The notes: a model not told the origin generated them from the sequence alone. A DNA stretch of 64,000 nt from Epinephelus fuscoguttatus (GCF_011397635.1 NC_064755.1:23976559-24040558); one strand, 5' to 3'; shown: positions 1 through 25,072, counted from the first letter of the stretch. Made by a program: numbers and translations.

Positions 1-48
1 GATTGTTCACTGTCTTTCAAACATTAACCACCATGTGTTTGCTTCCAG

Positions 49-12510
<12,462 letters not shown>

Positions 12511-13339
12511 TATCAGACCAGCCCCTTCTCCTCCTCCTCCTCTTACACAGGGTAACACAAACCTCTCCTCCATCTCTTAAGGAGGGATGGATGAGGTAAG
12601 AAACGACTTTCTTCTACTGTGTGCCAGTAGATGGTCTCTCCACTCCTTTAAGGTCAAACACAAACTGTAAAAACTGAGAAACAGTACAGAAACCTGCTAA
12701 AGCATTTGGAGTTTGGTGGCTCAGACTCGACACTGGGGAACTCCTTCCTGTGCCGCCAGGATTTCAGTCGTTGTTACATAAGTCCTTTGAGAAGGAAAAC
12801 ACTAAAGGCATGTATCCTGACTTACAGATTTAGACATGAACTAAAGAAAATCTTTTTTTTTTTAGCATATCTGCCAGCAAATCCAACAGAAGAGCACTTT
12901 TTTTCCTGATGATTTCAGAGGGGATGTTGTGGATATCTGAGTGTGTATTTATACAAAACATGGGATTCTCTCTATAATATGGTATAGCTCCATTTCTAAA
13001 TGACTTTCCATCAAAATGACTTTGTTTGCATGAGCAGACGGGCTCATGTCACGTGAGAATGCCTCTATGAGAAAGTCTGGACTAAGATCAGCGTTTCATT
13101 TTACTGTTGATATTTCTATGATCCCTGTCAGGAGCGGGTCAAAATGGAAGAGGAGGGCCTATTGTGTATCTGCCAAACTATTGCCAAATCAAGCTTTTTC
13201 TTCAGTTTCATACAGGTCTCCCTTCTTGTTTAAGGCTGTGATTCAGAGTTCAGATAAGTCTGTCTGGGAAGTAACACCAAAATTGTTTGGTAGCACTCAG
13301 ACTTCATGCTTATCTTTAGTACTAACTGCTCGTGGAGCA

Positions 13340-13369
13340 GCTGTGTGTGTGTGTGTGTGTGTGTGTGTA
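13340..13369. repeat. TG dinucleotide repeat in igf1r 3' UTR
   Basis: About fourteen TG units are followed by a G run. Confidence 0.9.
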
Positions 13370-13657
13370 GGGGGGTTATCACAGAACAGGATACAGTGTA
13401 CTGTTGAGAGAGGCCACATTCACACCTGCAGTCAAAGTTTTCTGAGAATGTGCAGCGTCTGCATTGTGGGTGGAATAAATCTAGCAGGCCTTGTGATACT
13501 TAGAGAAATGCGCCACAAAATTTCTATTAAATGATTTGCATATAGAGAGGCCGGCAGAAAAGCAGCAATGTTTCATTCAAGATTTGAAGTATAGGCCTCT
13601 TAATCCAGTTTAAAGGTACATTTTCCTCACATCAACTGACACAGTATCAGTAAAAAC

Positions 13658-14072
13658 TAGGGGTGGGAATCACCAGAAGATCCATGATAGGATATTATCA
13701 CAATACGATATTATTGCAATTTTAAATATGTTGCAATATATTGAATATTGTGATTAAAATATATTGCGATATACTGCGATTTATAACCTTTATTCAACTG
13801 TAATTATGTCCCCAAAGGGAAACATCTGTTTTATCTAAAAAGATAAAATTTTCAGTCTGTTCATCTCATTTTTTTGCAGCAGCAAAATGTATCTAGTGGA
13901 CTGAAAAAGCAATTGATTATATTATTCTAGTAGGCTAACTTAAGTTCAATTTGTATTTGTCATATTAATGATTTATATAATTTAAAAAAACACATTTGGG
14001 ACTGTGTGACGATACGATATTGCCAAAAAAAAATCGCAATACTATATCGTATCGTTTTTTCCCCCACCCCTA
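13658..14072. mobile_element. hAT-type MITE in the igf1r 3' UTR
   Basis: The ends are TAGGGGTGGG and CCCACCCCTA. The flanks GTAAAAAC (13650-13657) and GTAAGAAT (14073-14080) agree at 6 of 8 positions. The interior has many ATATTGCGATA-like steps typical of this fish MITE group. Confidence 0.8.
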
Positions 14073-14131
14073 GTAAGAATTCATCTTAAAATGATAATTT
14101 AATCCGAACTTTGAAATGTCAGTATATTTTA

Positions 14132-14308
14132 ATAAAGGTTCAGTGTGTAGAATTTAGTGGCATCTAGCAGATATTAACGTCTCATTCTAATTAAACGAAA
14201 ACACAGTTCTTATTTTCAGGTGATTATAAAGTAATGAAATAAAAATTATGAAAGTTAAATACCTTTTCTACCAATAGATGCCCCTAAATCCTACACACTG
14301 AAGTTTAA
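14132..14308. mobile_element. Short copy of the 'GTTCAGTGTGTAG' TTAA MITE in igf1r 3' UTR
   Basis: The left end AAAGGTTCAGTGTGTAG and right end AAATCCTACACACTGAAG flank only 140 bp of interior. It belongs to the same family as 8257-9444. Confidence 0.8.
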
Positions 14309-15225
14309 AATAATTTAAGTTAAAATAATTAGTCAATGGATGTAAAATTTGCAACCAATTTTATAAATTTTATGATTTTATTATCAATTTAATTCAGTTT
14401 ATTTAAACAAAAATGCCCAAATGTAATTGGCTCTCCAGCTCCTTATTCGGTGGGACTTGCTGCTTTTTTGTCATCTAGACAAGTTTGGGTTTTCAAAAAC
14501 AATTGGCAGATTAATTGATGATGAAAATAATAATTCGTTGCAGCCCTATATTTTCATTTGAAATGGCTGCTTGCTGTTTCTGGTTATCGGCTTTACAAAA
14601 CATTCTGTTGCACCTAAACAGATGAACAGAAACCCTCCTCTTCATCACTTGAACATCCAGTGGAAGCACACACACAACTTGAGTCAGCCAACTCTGAATC
14701 ACAGCCTCAGTCTGTCCTCGTTTTATTAAAACAAAATCCTAACAAAGCATCATCAAGTCTCACACTGCAAGTCACTGAACGTCACAATCAAGGGATACGA
14801 CTCTGCCTCCGCGTTCATTCATTCAAACCTTTATCTGACTTTGTTTTTAAAGTGTACATTTCATGCGGGAGGTGAACGTCGTTCTCTGTGATACTGCTGT
14901 TCAAATTCAATGGCACCAAATACACCACAACAGACAGACAGAGTCGAAGACCTGAGACAGAAAAACGAGAAGGCGTTGGATCGGATTTTAGTAGCCTAGA
15001 GACGATTTTTAAATCACAGCAGGTCTCTTTTAGAATAGTCATTAGTTTCTCTACATTTCAAACACATATAAAGGTCTTACAGTTGTATTTTAGACTGCAG
15101 GATCGTTTTTATACACATCATTGGTTTTGTCACTTTTTTAAAAACCTTTTTACGGTTCAAAATGTTTGCCTCTATGTCTGTACAGAACAAAGCTGCTATT
15201 TTATTCTTTTTCTCTTTTGGATGTG

Positions 15226-15227
<2 letters not shown>

Positions 15228-15301
<74 letters not shown>
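15228..15301. repeat. Compound TA/CA microsatellite in igf1r 3' UTR
   Basis: Pure TA runs from 15228 to 15256, then pure CA to 15301. Several apparent open frames crossing it are artefacts of the repeat. Confidence 0.95.
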
Positions 15302-15302
<1 letters not shown>

Positions 15303-15521
15303 GAAATCCTTCAGGTTTGGTATTTTATGGTCTCCACTACGGTCCATTTCTTATATCTTCAAACTCTGTTTAAAAAACAAAAAAACTAAAAAAATAAGAT
15401 GATTTAGATATAAAAGCATTTTCTTCTGTTACCCCAAAAGGTTTCCTGTAACACTATATTTCATTCATTGCCTTTTATTTTTATGAAATCTTTCCTCCTG
15501 TATTTGTTTCGTGGATGTCTA

Positions 15522-15561
15522 TATTATTATTATTATTAATATTATTATTATTATTATTATT
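15522..15561. repeat. ATT trinucleotide repeat in igf1r 3' UTR
   Basis: About thirteen ATT/TTA units with one interruption. Confidence 0.9.
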
Positions 15562-16507
15562 TGGTATGGACACCTTAGCTCGATGTGTGAGTGTGTACTT
15601 TCTGCACCCTTTTTGTACTTGTTGTCTAGCACTGCGCCTAGCATTGCCCCCTAGGTGCGACTCAATCTCAGGTCAAAGTAAAGGCTTTGCTTTCTCCACA
15701 CATTCTCATGATCGTCCTCTACTTGTCTCAGCTTGTACCTCCCCATTTCCTCCTCCTCATCCTACTTCTCCTCACCCCTTACCATCATGTTTTGAGTTCA
15801 GTAGTGCCCTCTCTCCTCCCCACTGGCCCCTCACTGACCTCTACAACATACTGTACCTGTTTCCTCCCCCGGTGCCTCCTTTTGAAGTAAGCGTACAAGA
15901 TATTTACTTTACACCAGATCTGGTATTTTAACCCATCCATTTCTTGCCTCTTCTCGGATCAATAGGGCTAATTGGGTTGTATTGTTTGCCTTAATTACGC
16001 CAACCATCTCTCAAGCATTCAAAATCAGATTTTATTTCTCCTTCCTTTTATTTTTTTAAACATTATTATAACACTCAAGCGCAATATAATGCCACTTCTG
16101 CTAACGTTACGTCTCCAAAGTGAGAACAGGTCTTATTGTTTGTCTTCATAATCACTGCTTCTGAAAACCAAATAAAGGATGGGTTAAAGTCCAGGGAAGG
16201 GAACACATTTCAATGTCATGAATGGAAAACAAAAAAAGGTCTTAGTGATTTTTGAAGGATTTCTCCTCATCTTTTTTTGGAAAATGTTGCCTGGTGATTT
16301 TTTTCTCTCCCCTCTCTCTTTGAAGTTTTTTTTTCTGTAGGAGTGTTATTTATTTATTTTTTTATTTTCCTTTTGTGATATCAGTTTAAATCACTGTATA
16401 AATGCCCCATGATTCAGTATAAAGTTGGATTTTTTTGTATGTATTTTCTTTGGTGTCATGACTGGGGGACTTAAAAGGTTTTATTTTTTTTTCCTTCAAG
16501 TATATAT

Positions 16508-16515
16508 CTACCTCA
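16508..16515 (+). promoter_or_regulatory. let-7 family 8-mer seed site in igf1r 3' UTR
   Basis: The octamer CTACCTCA is the full 8-mer match to the let-7/miR-98 seed. IGF1R is a well-established let-7 target in vertebrates. One octamer can occur by chance, so this is a candidate. Confidence 0.45.
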
Positions 16516-18060
16516 CTCTTTTTAAATATATGTATGCGTATGGAAAACAAGTACATCTCACTCTTTCTCATCAGTTTGTATAGAAACCTCATCATCTGGA
16601 TAAAACCCACAGGGATCTAGATAAACCTCACAAAGCGGACTAGGATGGGAGATGGAATATCTGTGATGTAATCAGCCCACCAGTAAGTTTACACCTCCAA
16701 GAATACAACACGAGAGAACTTAAGTGCAGTATGGTTAAGTTTCCTGCAGAATAAATATAAAATTTTGGGTGTTTATGTGAGATAATATTACATAATTACG
16801 CTTAATTTGACTGAATGATAAAGGCAAGAGTGCGGGGCGCAACATCAGCACCAGATATCCCATCTCCACTGACTCCCAACATATTGTCACAACCTCAAAT
16901 CCTCAAAAGACAGAAACCTTAATTTTCTCATCTAAAATGCATTTTTGTATGAGTCCAAACAGTTATGATGGGGAATATTTAAAAAGGGAAAAATGTTTTA
17001 TCGACCTCCAAGAACAAAAAAATGTATTCGCTGGTCACCTGCAGCCTGTAACGTTGCACGGTTACGGCACAAACGAGACATCCAGATGTCATTCACGCTC
17101 AAAATATACATTCAGTTCTATGTATGGATCAGTGCTGTGAATGTAACACAAAACCTTTGTCGAGATAGCAGCAACTCCACCTACATGTTTCTGGACAGTT
17201 TCAGTCATCTATCAATGTTGGATTAGATTCCGTCTTCTTTTTTTTGTCACCCCCGTAACTCTTTGTGTTTACGTGAACGCCATCACTCCCCCTGTCCCGA
17301 GTCTACCTGCTGAATGCCATCACGTTCCAGCTCTAGTAATGGCTTATCTCCGCCATTTTTTTTAAGGCTTTTTGATCTCTTGGAAGTAAACTCAACACGC
17401 CTTTTTTTGGCCTCTTTGTACTGCTACTTACACTAATGCTGCTGGTTCAAACCGTCACCTCAGTGGATCTTATATTGTCATCGAAAATGTCGAGCACGAA
17501 GGTGGCAAAAAAAGGAGCTTTTACATCTCAAAACTTCTCCTAACAAACCTCAACTCAAAGCGGCTACTTTGGAGAGTGCTGTCTCGGTGCAAGGGCTTCT
17601 GGGCTGGAAACGATTATAAAAGTCATGTTGAAATTAAAACCCAAAAGCAATAAAAAGAAATTACGACTAGGCCACTGGGTAACTTCTAATGTGAAACCTG
17701 GGTGCTCAATTTCCTCTTAAGCATTTTATCTGTGCATGATTTAGGAGAATATAAGAGAATGAAAGAGTGAACAGTTTTTTTTTGGTTGACTGCTGCTGAA
17801 TATAACGTCGGTACAGAAATCACCACTGACAAGCAAACAGCTTGTGTAGTTACTTAACATATCTGTGCTTTTTTTTTCCTGTTTTGGATGCATGTAAGGA
17901 TTAAATGCAAAATCTTCAGTTCCGGGAGTAGACGTTACATCGAGCTGTCGTGAGGTGAATTACTGTTGAATTCATAGTTACCATTAGATCACAAACCTGT
18001 CATAACTGCAGCATTTAAATACACACGTGGACATGTATAGGACAGGGATGTTGCGTAGAT

Positions 18061-18068
18061 TACGGGTA
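18061..18068 (+). promoter_or_regulatory. miR-99/100 family 8-mer seed site in igf1r 3' UTR
   Basis: TACGGGTA matches positions 2-8 of miR-99/100 and has the A opposite position 1. The motif contains CG, so it is rare by chance in vertebrate DNA. IGF1R is a known miR-99/100 target, and the site lies about 540 nt before the proposed poly(A) signal. Confidence 0.5.
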
Positions 18069-18601
18069 GTCACAGTGAAGAGGTAAACATGATTAGAAAA
18101 AAGATGATAGGCCTAAGTTTACAGCTTCACACTAGTTGCTTTTTTTTTTTGCATTACCAGATTTCAAATATACATTAACGAACTGAAAAGACAAAAACAT
18201 TCATCTTTTATCACTTTCATTCTTCTGAATGTTCTTCATGCAAACCTCAGGTTTATGGAGGATGCGTCAGTGCATTCAAACTGCAATAATAAGTTTGAGG
18301 TTTATCATTATCATGCCTCTGTTGTTATGATTTGCATTCCTATACCTTCTGAGGGGGCCTTGGTCTACTGCTATGATTTTATTGCAATGACTTTCACAAG
18401 ATCTCTGTGTTCATTACCTGATTGGGGAAAAGAAATAATCAAAAAAAAACCTTCACTAGACTCTGTCTTTTTTCAAGCTCTGTATCTGAGGCCTCAAACG
18501 TTTTTTCACACCTATAGCTGAGATGGTGTATTTTTGACATGCCATCTCCAAATGTGTATCTGAGAATTTCTTGTATTTTCTTTTTTTTTTCTGAAATTTT
18601 G

Positions 18602-18611
18602 AATAAATAAA
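18602..18611 (+). terminator. Overlapping poly(A) signals, likely igf1r 3' end
   Basis: Two overlapping AATAAA hexamers (18602-18607 and 18606-18611) are followed within 30 nt by a U/GU-rich stretch around 18627. The stop codon of the convergent pgpep1l gene is only about 100 bp further, so this is the last reasonable position for the igf1r transcript to end. Confidence 0.6.
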
Positions 18612-18709
18612 TGAATGAGAAATATGACTGTTTGTTCTATTCAAATCTCTCTGAGGCCACTTTGACGTGTGAAATGTCTATTAGAAGATCTACCTCGCTC
18701 ATGTTCTCA

Positions 18710-20414
18710 TCACGTGGTTTCTGAAGAGTCCTCCAGCTGGTCCAGCATGGCGAGAATGAGGCTCTGCAGCAGTGGTACCAGTCTGTCACCTGAGGTCAGG
18801 CTGCCAGATGAGGGCACATGGATAAATGCTGCTCTCCTCTGACCATAATACAGTGAGCAGTAATATGCAAAGTCACACAGGTACCTGAGAGAAGCACAGA
18901 CAGCGTTATCTCATATTGTTGTGTGTCCATCATCACAGTGCAGGAGCAGACGCCTACCTGCCAGCATCTCTTGAATAAACAACATCCGCCCCTGCTTGTT
19001 GGAGCTCTTTGGCGACAGCCCTCATATTAACGACCGAGTCCAGTTTGTCTGGTCCTCCCTCCACACAGCAGTGACTCTCAGGGCAGAAGCCGCACACGTC
19101 TTTGTCTCTGTAGCCGCTGTTCTTTCCTGTTTGCTCCAGAATGATGACACTAGAAGCTCTGGCTACGCCCAGATGTACAGCAAACTGGGGCACACAAACA
19201 AGGAGGATAAAGTGAGATATTCACCTATTATTAATGTAATCATGGTGTAATTATGCTAAATATCTCCACCAGGGCTGTAGCTACTATTCAGGAAACTGAG
19301 GCCATGCCCTCTTAAGCTGTTCTGGGAAACTGGGGGATTTTAGCAACTGTTTGCACTCTACAAAAAAAGGTTTGGATTTCGTGACTGTTTAAATTAATTT
19401 CAAGTGGTTTTAAATGTTTTTTGATAAGTTATATATTAGACAAACTCATTGTAGGTTAACATATAGGGAAAATAAAGGGATATAATATATATATATATAT
19501 ATATAAAGGGAAATAAAATAAAATATAATTTAACAATGACAAAATAATAATTATTTAGTTAGTTATATAAAAAAAAATGAAACAAAAAATTGCATTTTAT
19601 TTTTAAATCCAAATCAGTAATAGTTTGACACTTTTGGTATCTGAATAGTTAAAAAAAAAAAAAGAAAGAAAGAAAGCTAAAAACGTATCTGTTCAATTTA
19701 GCCTTTAACTAGCTCTGATTTTCATGACAGGTCTGACACTCTTTCTTTTTACGCCTCACGCTGCTGCATCTCTTTTAAAATCTTACTTAATTTCAAGATT
19801 TATGGTTTTACAGCTCTGTGATTTTATGAATTAGTTCTGATTTATGTTCATTATGTCCATTTTCATGTGAAGCACACTGTGCTTATATTGCCCTTTTTGT
19901 AAAGCACTGTGCTGCATTTCTTGTATGAAAGGTGCTATATAAATAAAGTTTATTACTATTATCATTATTAAATTTCCTAAGTGAGATGGACTTCCTGTAC
20001 CACTGGTTCTGGCCCTGGTCTTGACTTGAACAATAAATCTTTACCTTTGGGTGAAGAGTTTGCCAAATCTCAGCAATGATTTGCTGGGTCTTCACATAAC
20101 TCACTGGCACCTCCTTGATGTAAACATCAGTCCCTTCTCCCAGTCCGACCAACTTCAAGCCCTGAAATAAAGAAATATTAGACATATCTAAGTCTTTGTG
20201 TCTCACGATGGGTTTAACATTGATTTTAATTATCATTCCCAATACATTACCTGGGCTGCTGTCCAGCTGGGGTTCACCAGGAACTGTCGAAAAGGTCCAA
20301 AACCTGACAGACAGGATTAAAAATCAACGTGTGCGCCGGTTTGAAGAGCTCGTGTAGTCTATTGTCAGCAAAAACTACTTTACCTGTGACCACCACGATG
20401 TCGGATCCACTCAT
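18710..20414 (-). CDS. pgpep1l: Pyroglutamyl-peptidase I-like cysteine peptidase (family C15)
   Basis: Family C15 enzymes remove N-terminal pyroglutamate from peptides in the cytosol. Exons in transcript order: 20384-20414 (start), 20251-20303, 20045-20161, 18958-19184 and 18710-18884 (stop). They total 603 nt and 200 aa, close to the roughly 209 aa of PGPEP1. The start reads MSGSDIVVVTGFGPF, with the TGFGPF motif split across exons 1 and 2. The catalytic set is visible: Glu84 (IILEQTG), Cys146 (GRYLCDF) and His165 (AAFIHVP). All junctions have GT-AG and the phases fit. Human has PGPEP1L at the same place and orientation between IGF1R and SYNM. Activity is inferred from the retained residues only. 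The first intron is short (80 bp), and the gene converges on igf1r. Confidence 0.93.
19700..19965 (+). mobile_element. 3' end of an L2/Babar-like LINE, in a pgpep1l intron
   Basis: The stretch ends with the common teleost tail GGTGCTATATAAATAAAG followed by irregular TTATTA repeats (19931-19972). It resembles the 3' UTR of the element at 4830-5455. The few codons before it (LKTYLFNLAF) resemble the usual LINE C-terminus. No open frame remains. It lies in the intron between pgpep1l exons 3 and 4. Confidence 0.55.
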
Positions 20415-21399
20415 AACGCAGTCAGGTTCACACAGCCAGTACCGGACTATGAAGTCCGGTACTGGCTGGTCCGGTACAGTCTATGGGTACAGACCACTGA
20501 AAAACGTCAGGGTTTATTTTAGCTACCGCAGTTCACAGTTTGTCCGCTTGGCGGAGCTGTTCCCCGGCAGATAGAGGATTAAAAGCATTATGGAAGTGAT
20601 GCATTCAGGTGCCTCCGGTAAGACTTTTAATTTAAAAGTCAGTTACTTTATCAGCCTGATAATAAGACTAAACTGACCTTTCGATTTACTTTATTTTTAA
20701 ACAATTAATTTATATTTACTAGAGGTTTTAGTACTCACTCATTAATTACTGAAAAATCTTTTTTTATTATTATTATTTATATTTTATTAAACCGGAAATA
20801 ATCCATTGGACTGTAAGAAAAGACAGATTTACGTGAATTAAAAACAGGTAAATACAAATAGAAAACAATATGCCTGTATTCATATGTCATTTCAGTGAAC
20901 AACATACCAACTATAAAATATACTCATTTGACCCATTGTTTTCATTTCAGTTGTTTACTTAATTACAGACTTAGTTTTGTCTTCATCTTTCATTTTACTT
21001 CATGACAATTTATGTTATTATGTTTTGTGATGTAATTTTTTTATTTTTTTTATTTTATTTTTTTATTCTATTTTATTTTCTGTTATTTATTTTATTTTAT
21101 TTTATTTTATGTTTCGCCACATCCTTGGTTATCACATTGAAGTGAGATGTATTATATTTCAGACAGCACTAAAACGCAGCATCACATCTGCCAGGGACGC
21201 GGACGCGTTCGGGGCGATCCTGAGGCAGGACCCGCCCTCCTCTTCTTCCTCCTCCTCCTCCTCCTCCTGCACTTGTCAAAGGGTACTGATCGCAAATTAC
21301 ATCACAGTCGTGTCCACAGACGCGCACGCAAATGACACTGGGACAACCTGTCTCCTAAAGTTTTTCTCTAAAACTCACTTTTTCTAATCTGATGCCACG
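20415..21399. promoter_or_regulatory. Divergent intergenic region between pgpep1l and synm
   Basis: This 985-bp stretch separates two genes transcribed away from each other, so it should carry both promoters. It holds the hairpin at 20433-20468, an A/T-rich centre with a TTTTA-type low-complexity run (about 21036-21109), and a more GC-rich part with several CpG (21180-21240). A TCC/TTCC pyrimidine repeat (21237-21270) lies about 130 bp before the synm ATG. No clear TATA box at a fixed distance was recognised. Confidence 0.5.
20433..20468. repeat. Perfect 16-bp inverted repeat upstream of the pgpep1l start codon
   Basis: The arms at 20433-20448 and 20453-20468 are exact reverse complements with a 4-nt loop (ATGA). 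The core GTCCGGTAC occurs once more just downstream, about 20469-20477. The structure starts 19 bp upstream of the pgpep1l ATG, so it is in the 5' UTR or core promoter. Confidence 0.9.
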
Positions 21400-24300
21400 A
21401 TGTTGCCTTTCAAGAGAACTTTTGACAGCGAGAAGCAGCAGCTGCAGGAGCTCAACAGCAGACTTGCCCAGTATCTTTCCAGGACGAAGCAGCTGGAGCA
21501 GGAAAATGCGCATCTCATCTCTCAAATCAACAAACTCAGACAGACGAAGAAGGTGGACTGGGAGCCCAAGTATCTAGGTGAGATGCGGGAGCTGAGGAGA
21601 ATGGTGGGGCAGCTGTCGTTTGAAAAGTCCCAGGCTGAGATGGAGAGGGAGAAGCTATGGCGGGAGTTGCAGATGGTCCAGTCTATGTGCAGCGAGCAGA
21701 CCGAGGTGTGCAGGGACATCAGTGGCGAGCTGAAAGGCTACGAAAAGGAGCTCCACCACGCTCACAAGACCAACGATGAACTCCAGCAGCGTTTATTCCA
21801 GCTGGAGAACGAGTATAAATGTATGGTCGATGCGCACATGCAAGAAAAGGACCATCTCCTGCGTCAGGTGGAGTCCCGGGTGGTGCCCATCATTACGCAA
21901 ACTTATCGCGGGCCTCCGGTGGCCACCATGGAAGAGGTGCAAGAGTACGCCCGAGGTCTGTCCGAGGGATGGATTGAGACATTTGAAATGTACCAAGTGA
22001 AGGTGGAGGAGATGGAGCTGTCGATTAAAGCGGACCAGGCGAGGCTGGGTGATCTGCAGAGGGAGAAGATGATGTATGCCTCGGAGTTGGACAGATTACG
22101 CACAGAGGCGGAAAAACAAGGTCAGATTCAGTTCCAACTTGAAGAGGAACTGATGCGCATGCAGGAGAAATTCCGGGTGGACTTCAGTGACTATCAGGTG
22201 AGCAAAAGTCCAAGAGTAGGACAGCTCAGATTGATATGTCAGAGAAAGTGAAATGAAATCATGCATTATTCATTCCTACAAATTCATACTGTAATAATGA
22301 TGTAATCTTCAAAATAAACACACAGAATAATCTCGCCTTCATCACACCGAGCCACACGAGAGGGGGAGGCTGCTCCCTCTTGTCCCTGCCACACCCACTG
22401 TCCTTAAAGGCACTGATGCAGCTGCAGCTGTCAGAGGCTGCTACACATGATCAAACTGCTTCTAATACATATTTTTTATATCATCAAAATCTAGGCTGCA
22501 ATCTCTAACCATCATAGCAATGATGATTCTGGCTCCACCCTGTCCTAAAAGCACACACATGCAGTAGACTGGCTCTGACATTAATGCAACTCTCCCCACA
22601 TGATAACATGACCATTAAGTGGAGCCTGACAAGTGTGTGTTCTCTTCACTGTCAAAGCACGGGATCTTGCGTGCAACATTTGACCTCAGTGTAAAAGGAT
22701 TGAATAGCTCGAGTATTCTGCCTCCCCAGTGCTTGATAGCTGCTAGATTACACCAGCCACTTAAACCAATTAGCTGTCAGACCGACAAATCCTTATTAAC
22801 CTCCTAAAGATGGAGTCCTAAGCAGGTCAGTCAATTACAAATGACTACACTGGGTATACACTGGCTGTACGGATGTCTTCAGTGTTGGAACATAAACACA
22901 TTTATCACTGTTACAGTAAACCCACATGTTTAAATTATGATTTGAGCATGACATCTGTTAGAGCAGTGGTTCCCAACTGGTGGGTCGCGGTCCAAAAGTG
23001 GATCACAGGTCCATTCTGAATGGACCACAAGTGACTCATGAATGTGTCAAGTTTCTAAAAAACACACTTTATTTTTATGTACAGTGCATTTGCAGCATGA
23101 AGCTTTTATTTTAAAGTGGCATTTCTTGCTGTAGAGTGAGTGACTAATGGACAGCTACTTGACAGAGACAGCAAACCAGCTCGACAACATGGCCAAATGC
23201 AAGTATGACGCTAAATATATTAAACTGCACAGACCTTGAAGTAATGACTAAGGAGAAATCTGGCCCCCGTCGCTGGACCAGTTGGGAACCACTGTGTTGG
23301 AGGATGTCAAATATTATTGGCTCATGCAATCACCTGATCAAGTGGTCCATATGATCAGTGCAGTCTGTGGGATCAGAGATGCACAATTAACTGAGGTATT
23401 ATTAAAATCATAATATGGCGATTTTCACATCGCAGGAGATATAATTTTTTGGTACAGGTAAAATTAGCCACAATATTCCATTATAACTGAAGCACTGTGA
23501 TGCTACAGAGATGCCCCGGCCTACAATTTATTTTCCAGACTTAAGGAAACATCCTTGTTTGGCACAGATCCCAGCAAAAAAAATCACATAATCATGATTT
23601 TTATATCTTTTTCAGTGAAAATTAAATGCAAAAATTACATTTCCCTATAGAATTGCAACTCATATCCAATACCTGTCAAAATAATCCCAATATGACTTTT
23701 TTTGCACAAGTGAGATAACACTTGATTTTGACAAGAAGCCAGTTTGCCATCTTTCTGCATTAGAGCTCAATACAATAAGGGGTGGAGTCGTGACAGCAGA
23801 AGAACAGATTTCCACAGTCAACATCACTGAAGGCTGCAGCAGCCATTATTTCAGAAGTGAGGGGGACGAATTGTTCTGGAGCAAAGCGATTTTTTTGAAT
23901 GATTTATCATAGTATCCTCGCCCATTCAGTTGCACTTCTCCAACTGCTATCAAATACTACGTAACTCGACTTACGTGGTTTGATATTAAGAAGGACTGCA
24001 GGCTTTCCTGCCTCTTGCTGGCTTGTTTGAGGGGCAACACTCACTCAGAGGGGCAACAGAGGTAGCATACCTTGCCCGCCACTCATGGTGCATCCAGTAA
24101 AACTTGGAAGAACAAGCTCTGACTTGTTAAGATAAATTGAACAGCTGTCCAACTCGATTTACAGTACGGAAAAGTGCGGGGGACATAGGGGACAGATACA
24201 GCAGCTGCGGGGGACATGTAACCCATGGACCCCACGTCCACTATGCCCCTGGGCTGAAGTAAAATAAAATATGGTCACACAGTGATGGTTAATGGTTAAC

Positions 24301-24985
24301 AAGTGAGCAGAATTATTATATTTTATCTTAAATTACAGGGACATAAAAATGTAATACCCAATGGACAGACCACAGACTTATAATGTTAAACTATGTGGAT
24401 GTGAAACCTTTTTTTTCCTCCTCTAGATGATTATTGAGCAGCTGGAGCAGGAGAGGAATGTGATGGCTGACGCTATTGCAGAAAAGATGCGAGAGCATCA
24501 GCACCTTCTCCAGGTGAAGATGGATCTGGGCATGGAGGTGGCTGCCTACAGGTGATGAGCTTATTTCTTTTGTCTTAGCACAACAGATTTTTTTCTCATA
24601 GTAGGAAAAGCACAGGTGTTTACTAATCACATTGATGATGGTTGCTACGTTCAAGTGTCCCAGTGAGGCATGACAGTGCGACAGGATCGTGAAACTGAAG
24701 CAGCTACATGGTTTTCAGCTCCTTTTTCATTTTATTATTTGCACCTGTGCTTTTCTTACTGTGACTTGTCAAAATGTCTTCAGTGGAAAAAAACAGTGTA
24801 GAGTTACTGTATGTTACCGAGCAGAGTTTGGTGCCAGGAAAAAACTTTTCAACACTTTTTGTCAAAGTGATTTAAAGCTGTAGTAGGTAACTTTTACAGA
24901 AAAAAAACAACAACTTTGTTATACATGGTGAAACTGTCATTATATATTAACACAGCACTAAATTAGATGGATAATTGTAAAAAAA

Positions 24986-25072
<87 letters not shown>

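Larger units (their letters stand above)
12511..18625 (+). other. igf1r: Probable igf1r 3' untranslated region
   Basis: No exon of another gene lies between the igf1r stop and the two overlapping AATAAA signals at 18602-18611, which are followed by a GT-rich stretch. Mammalian IGF1R also has a very long 3' UTR of roughly 7 kb, so about 6.1 kb is a natural length. The region holds a TG repeat (13340-13369), an hAT-type MITE, a TTAA MITE, a TA/CA microsatellite, an ATT repeat (15522-15561) and a possible earlier poly(A) signal, AATAAA, at 16171. A let-7 type and a miR-99/100 type seed site support transcription through 18 kb. The extent is inferred; no transcript was seen. Confidence 0.6.

Noticed and set aside
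13046..13534. 162-codon open frame on the plus strand
   Set aside because: It crosses a TG microsatellite in the probable igf1r 3' UTR and has no recognisable domain or splice context.
14888..15402. Overlapping open frames of up to 161 codons
   Set aside because: Their length comes from the TA/CA repeat, which is open in every frame; the products are Tyr-Ile and His-Thr runs.
21109..21387. 92-codon frame upstream of synm
   Set aside because: It starts in an A/T-rich promoter region and its Ser run is the TCC repeat; there is no evidence that it is translated.
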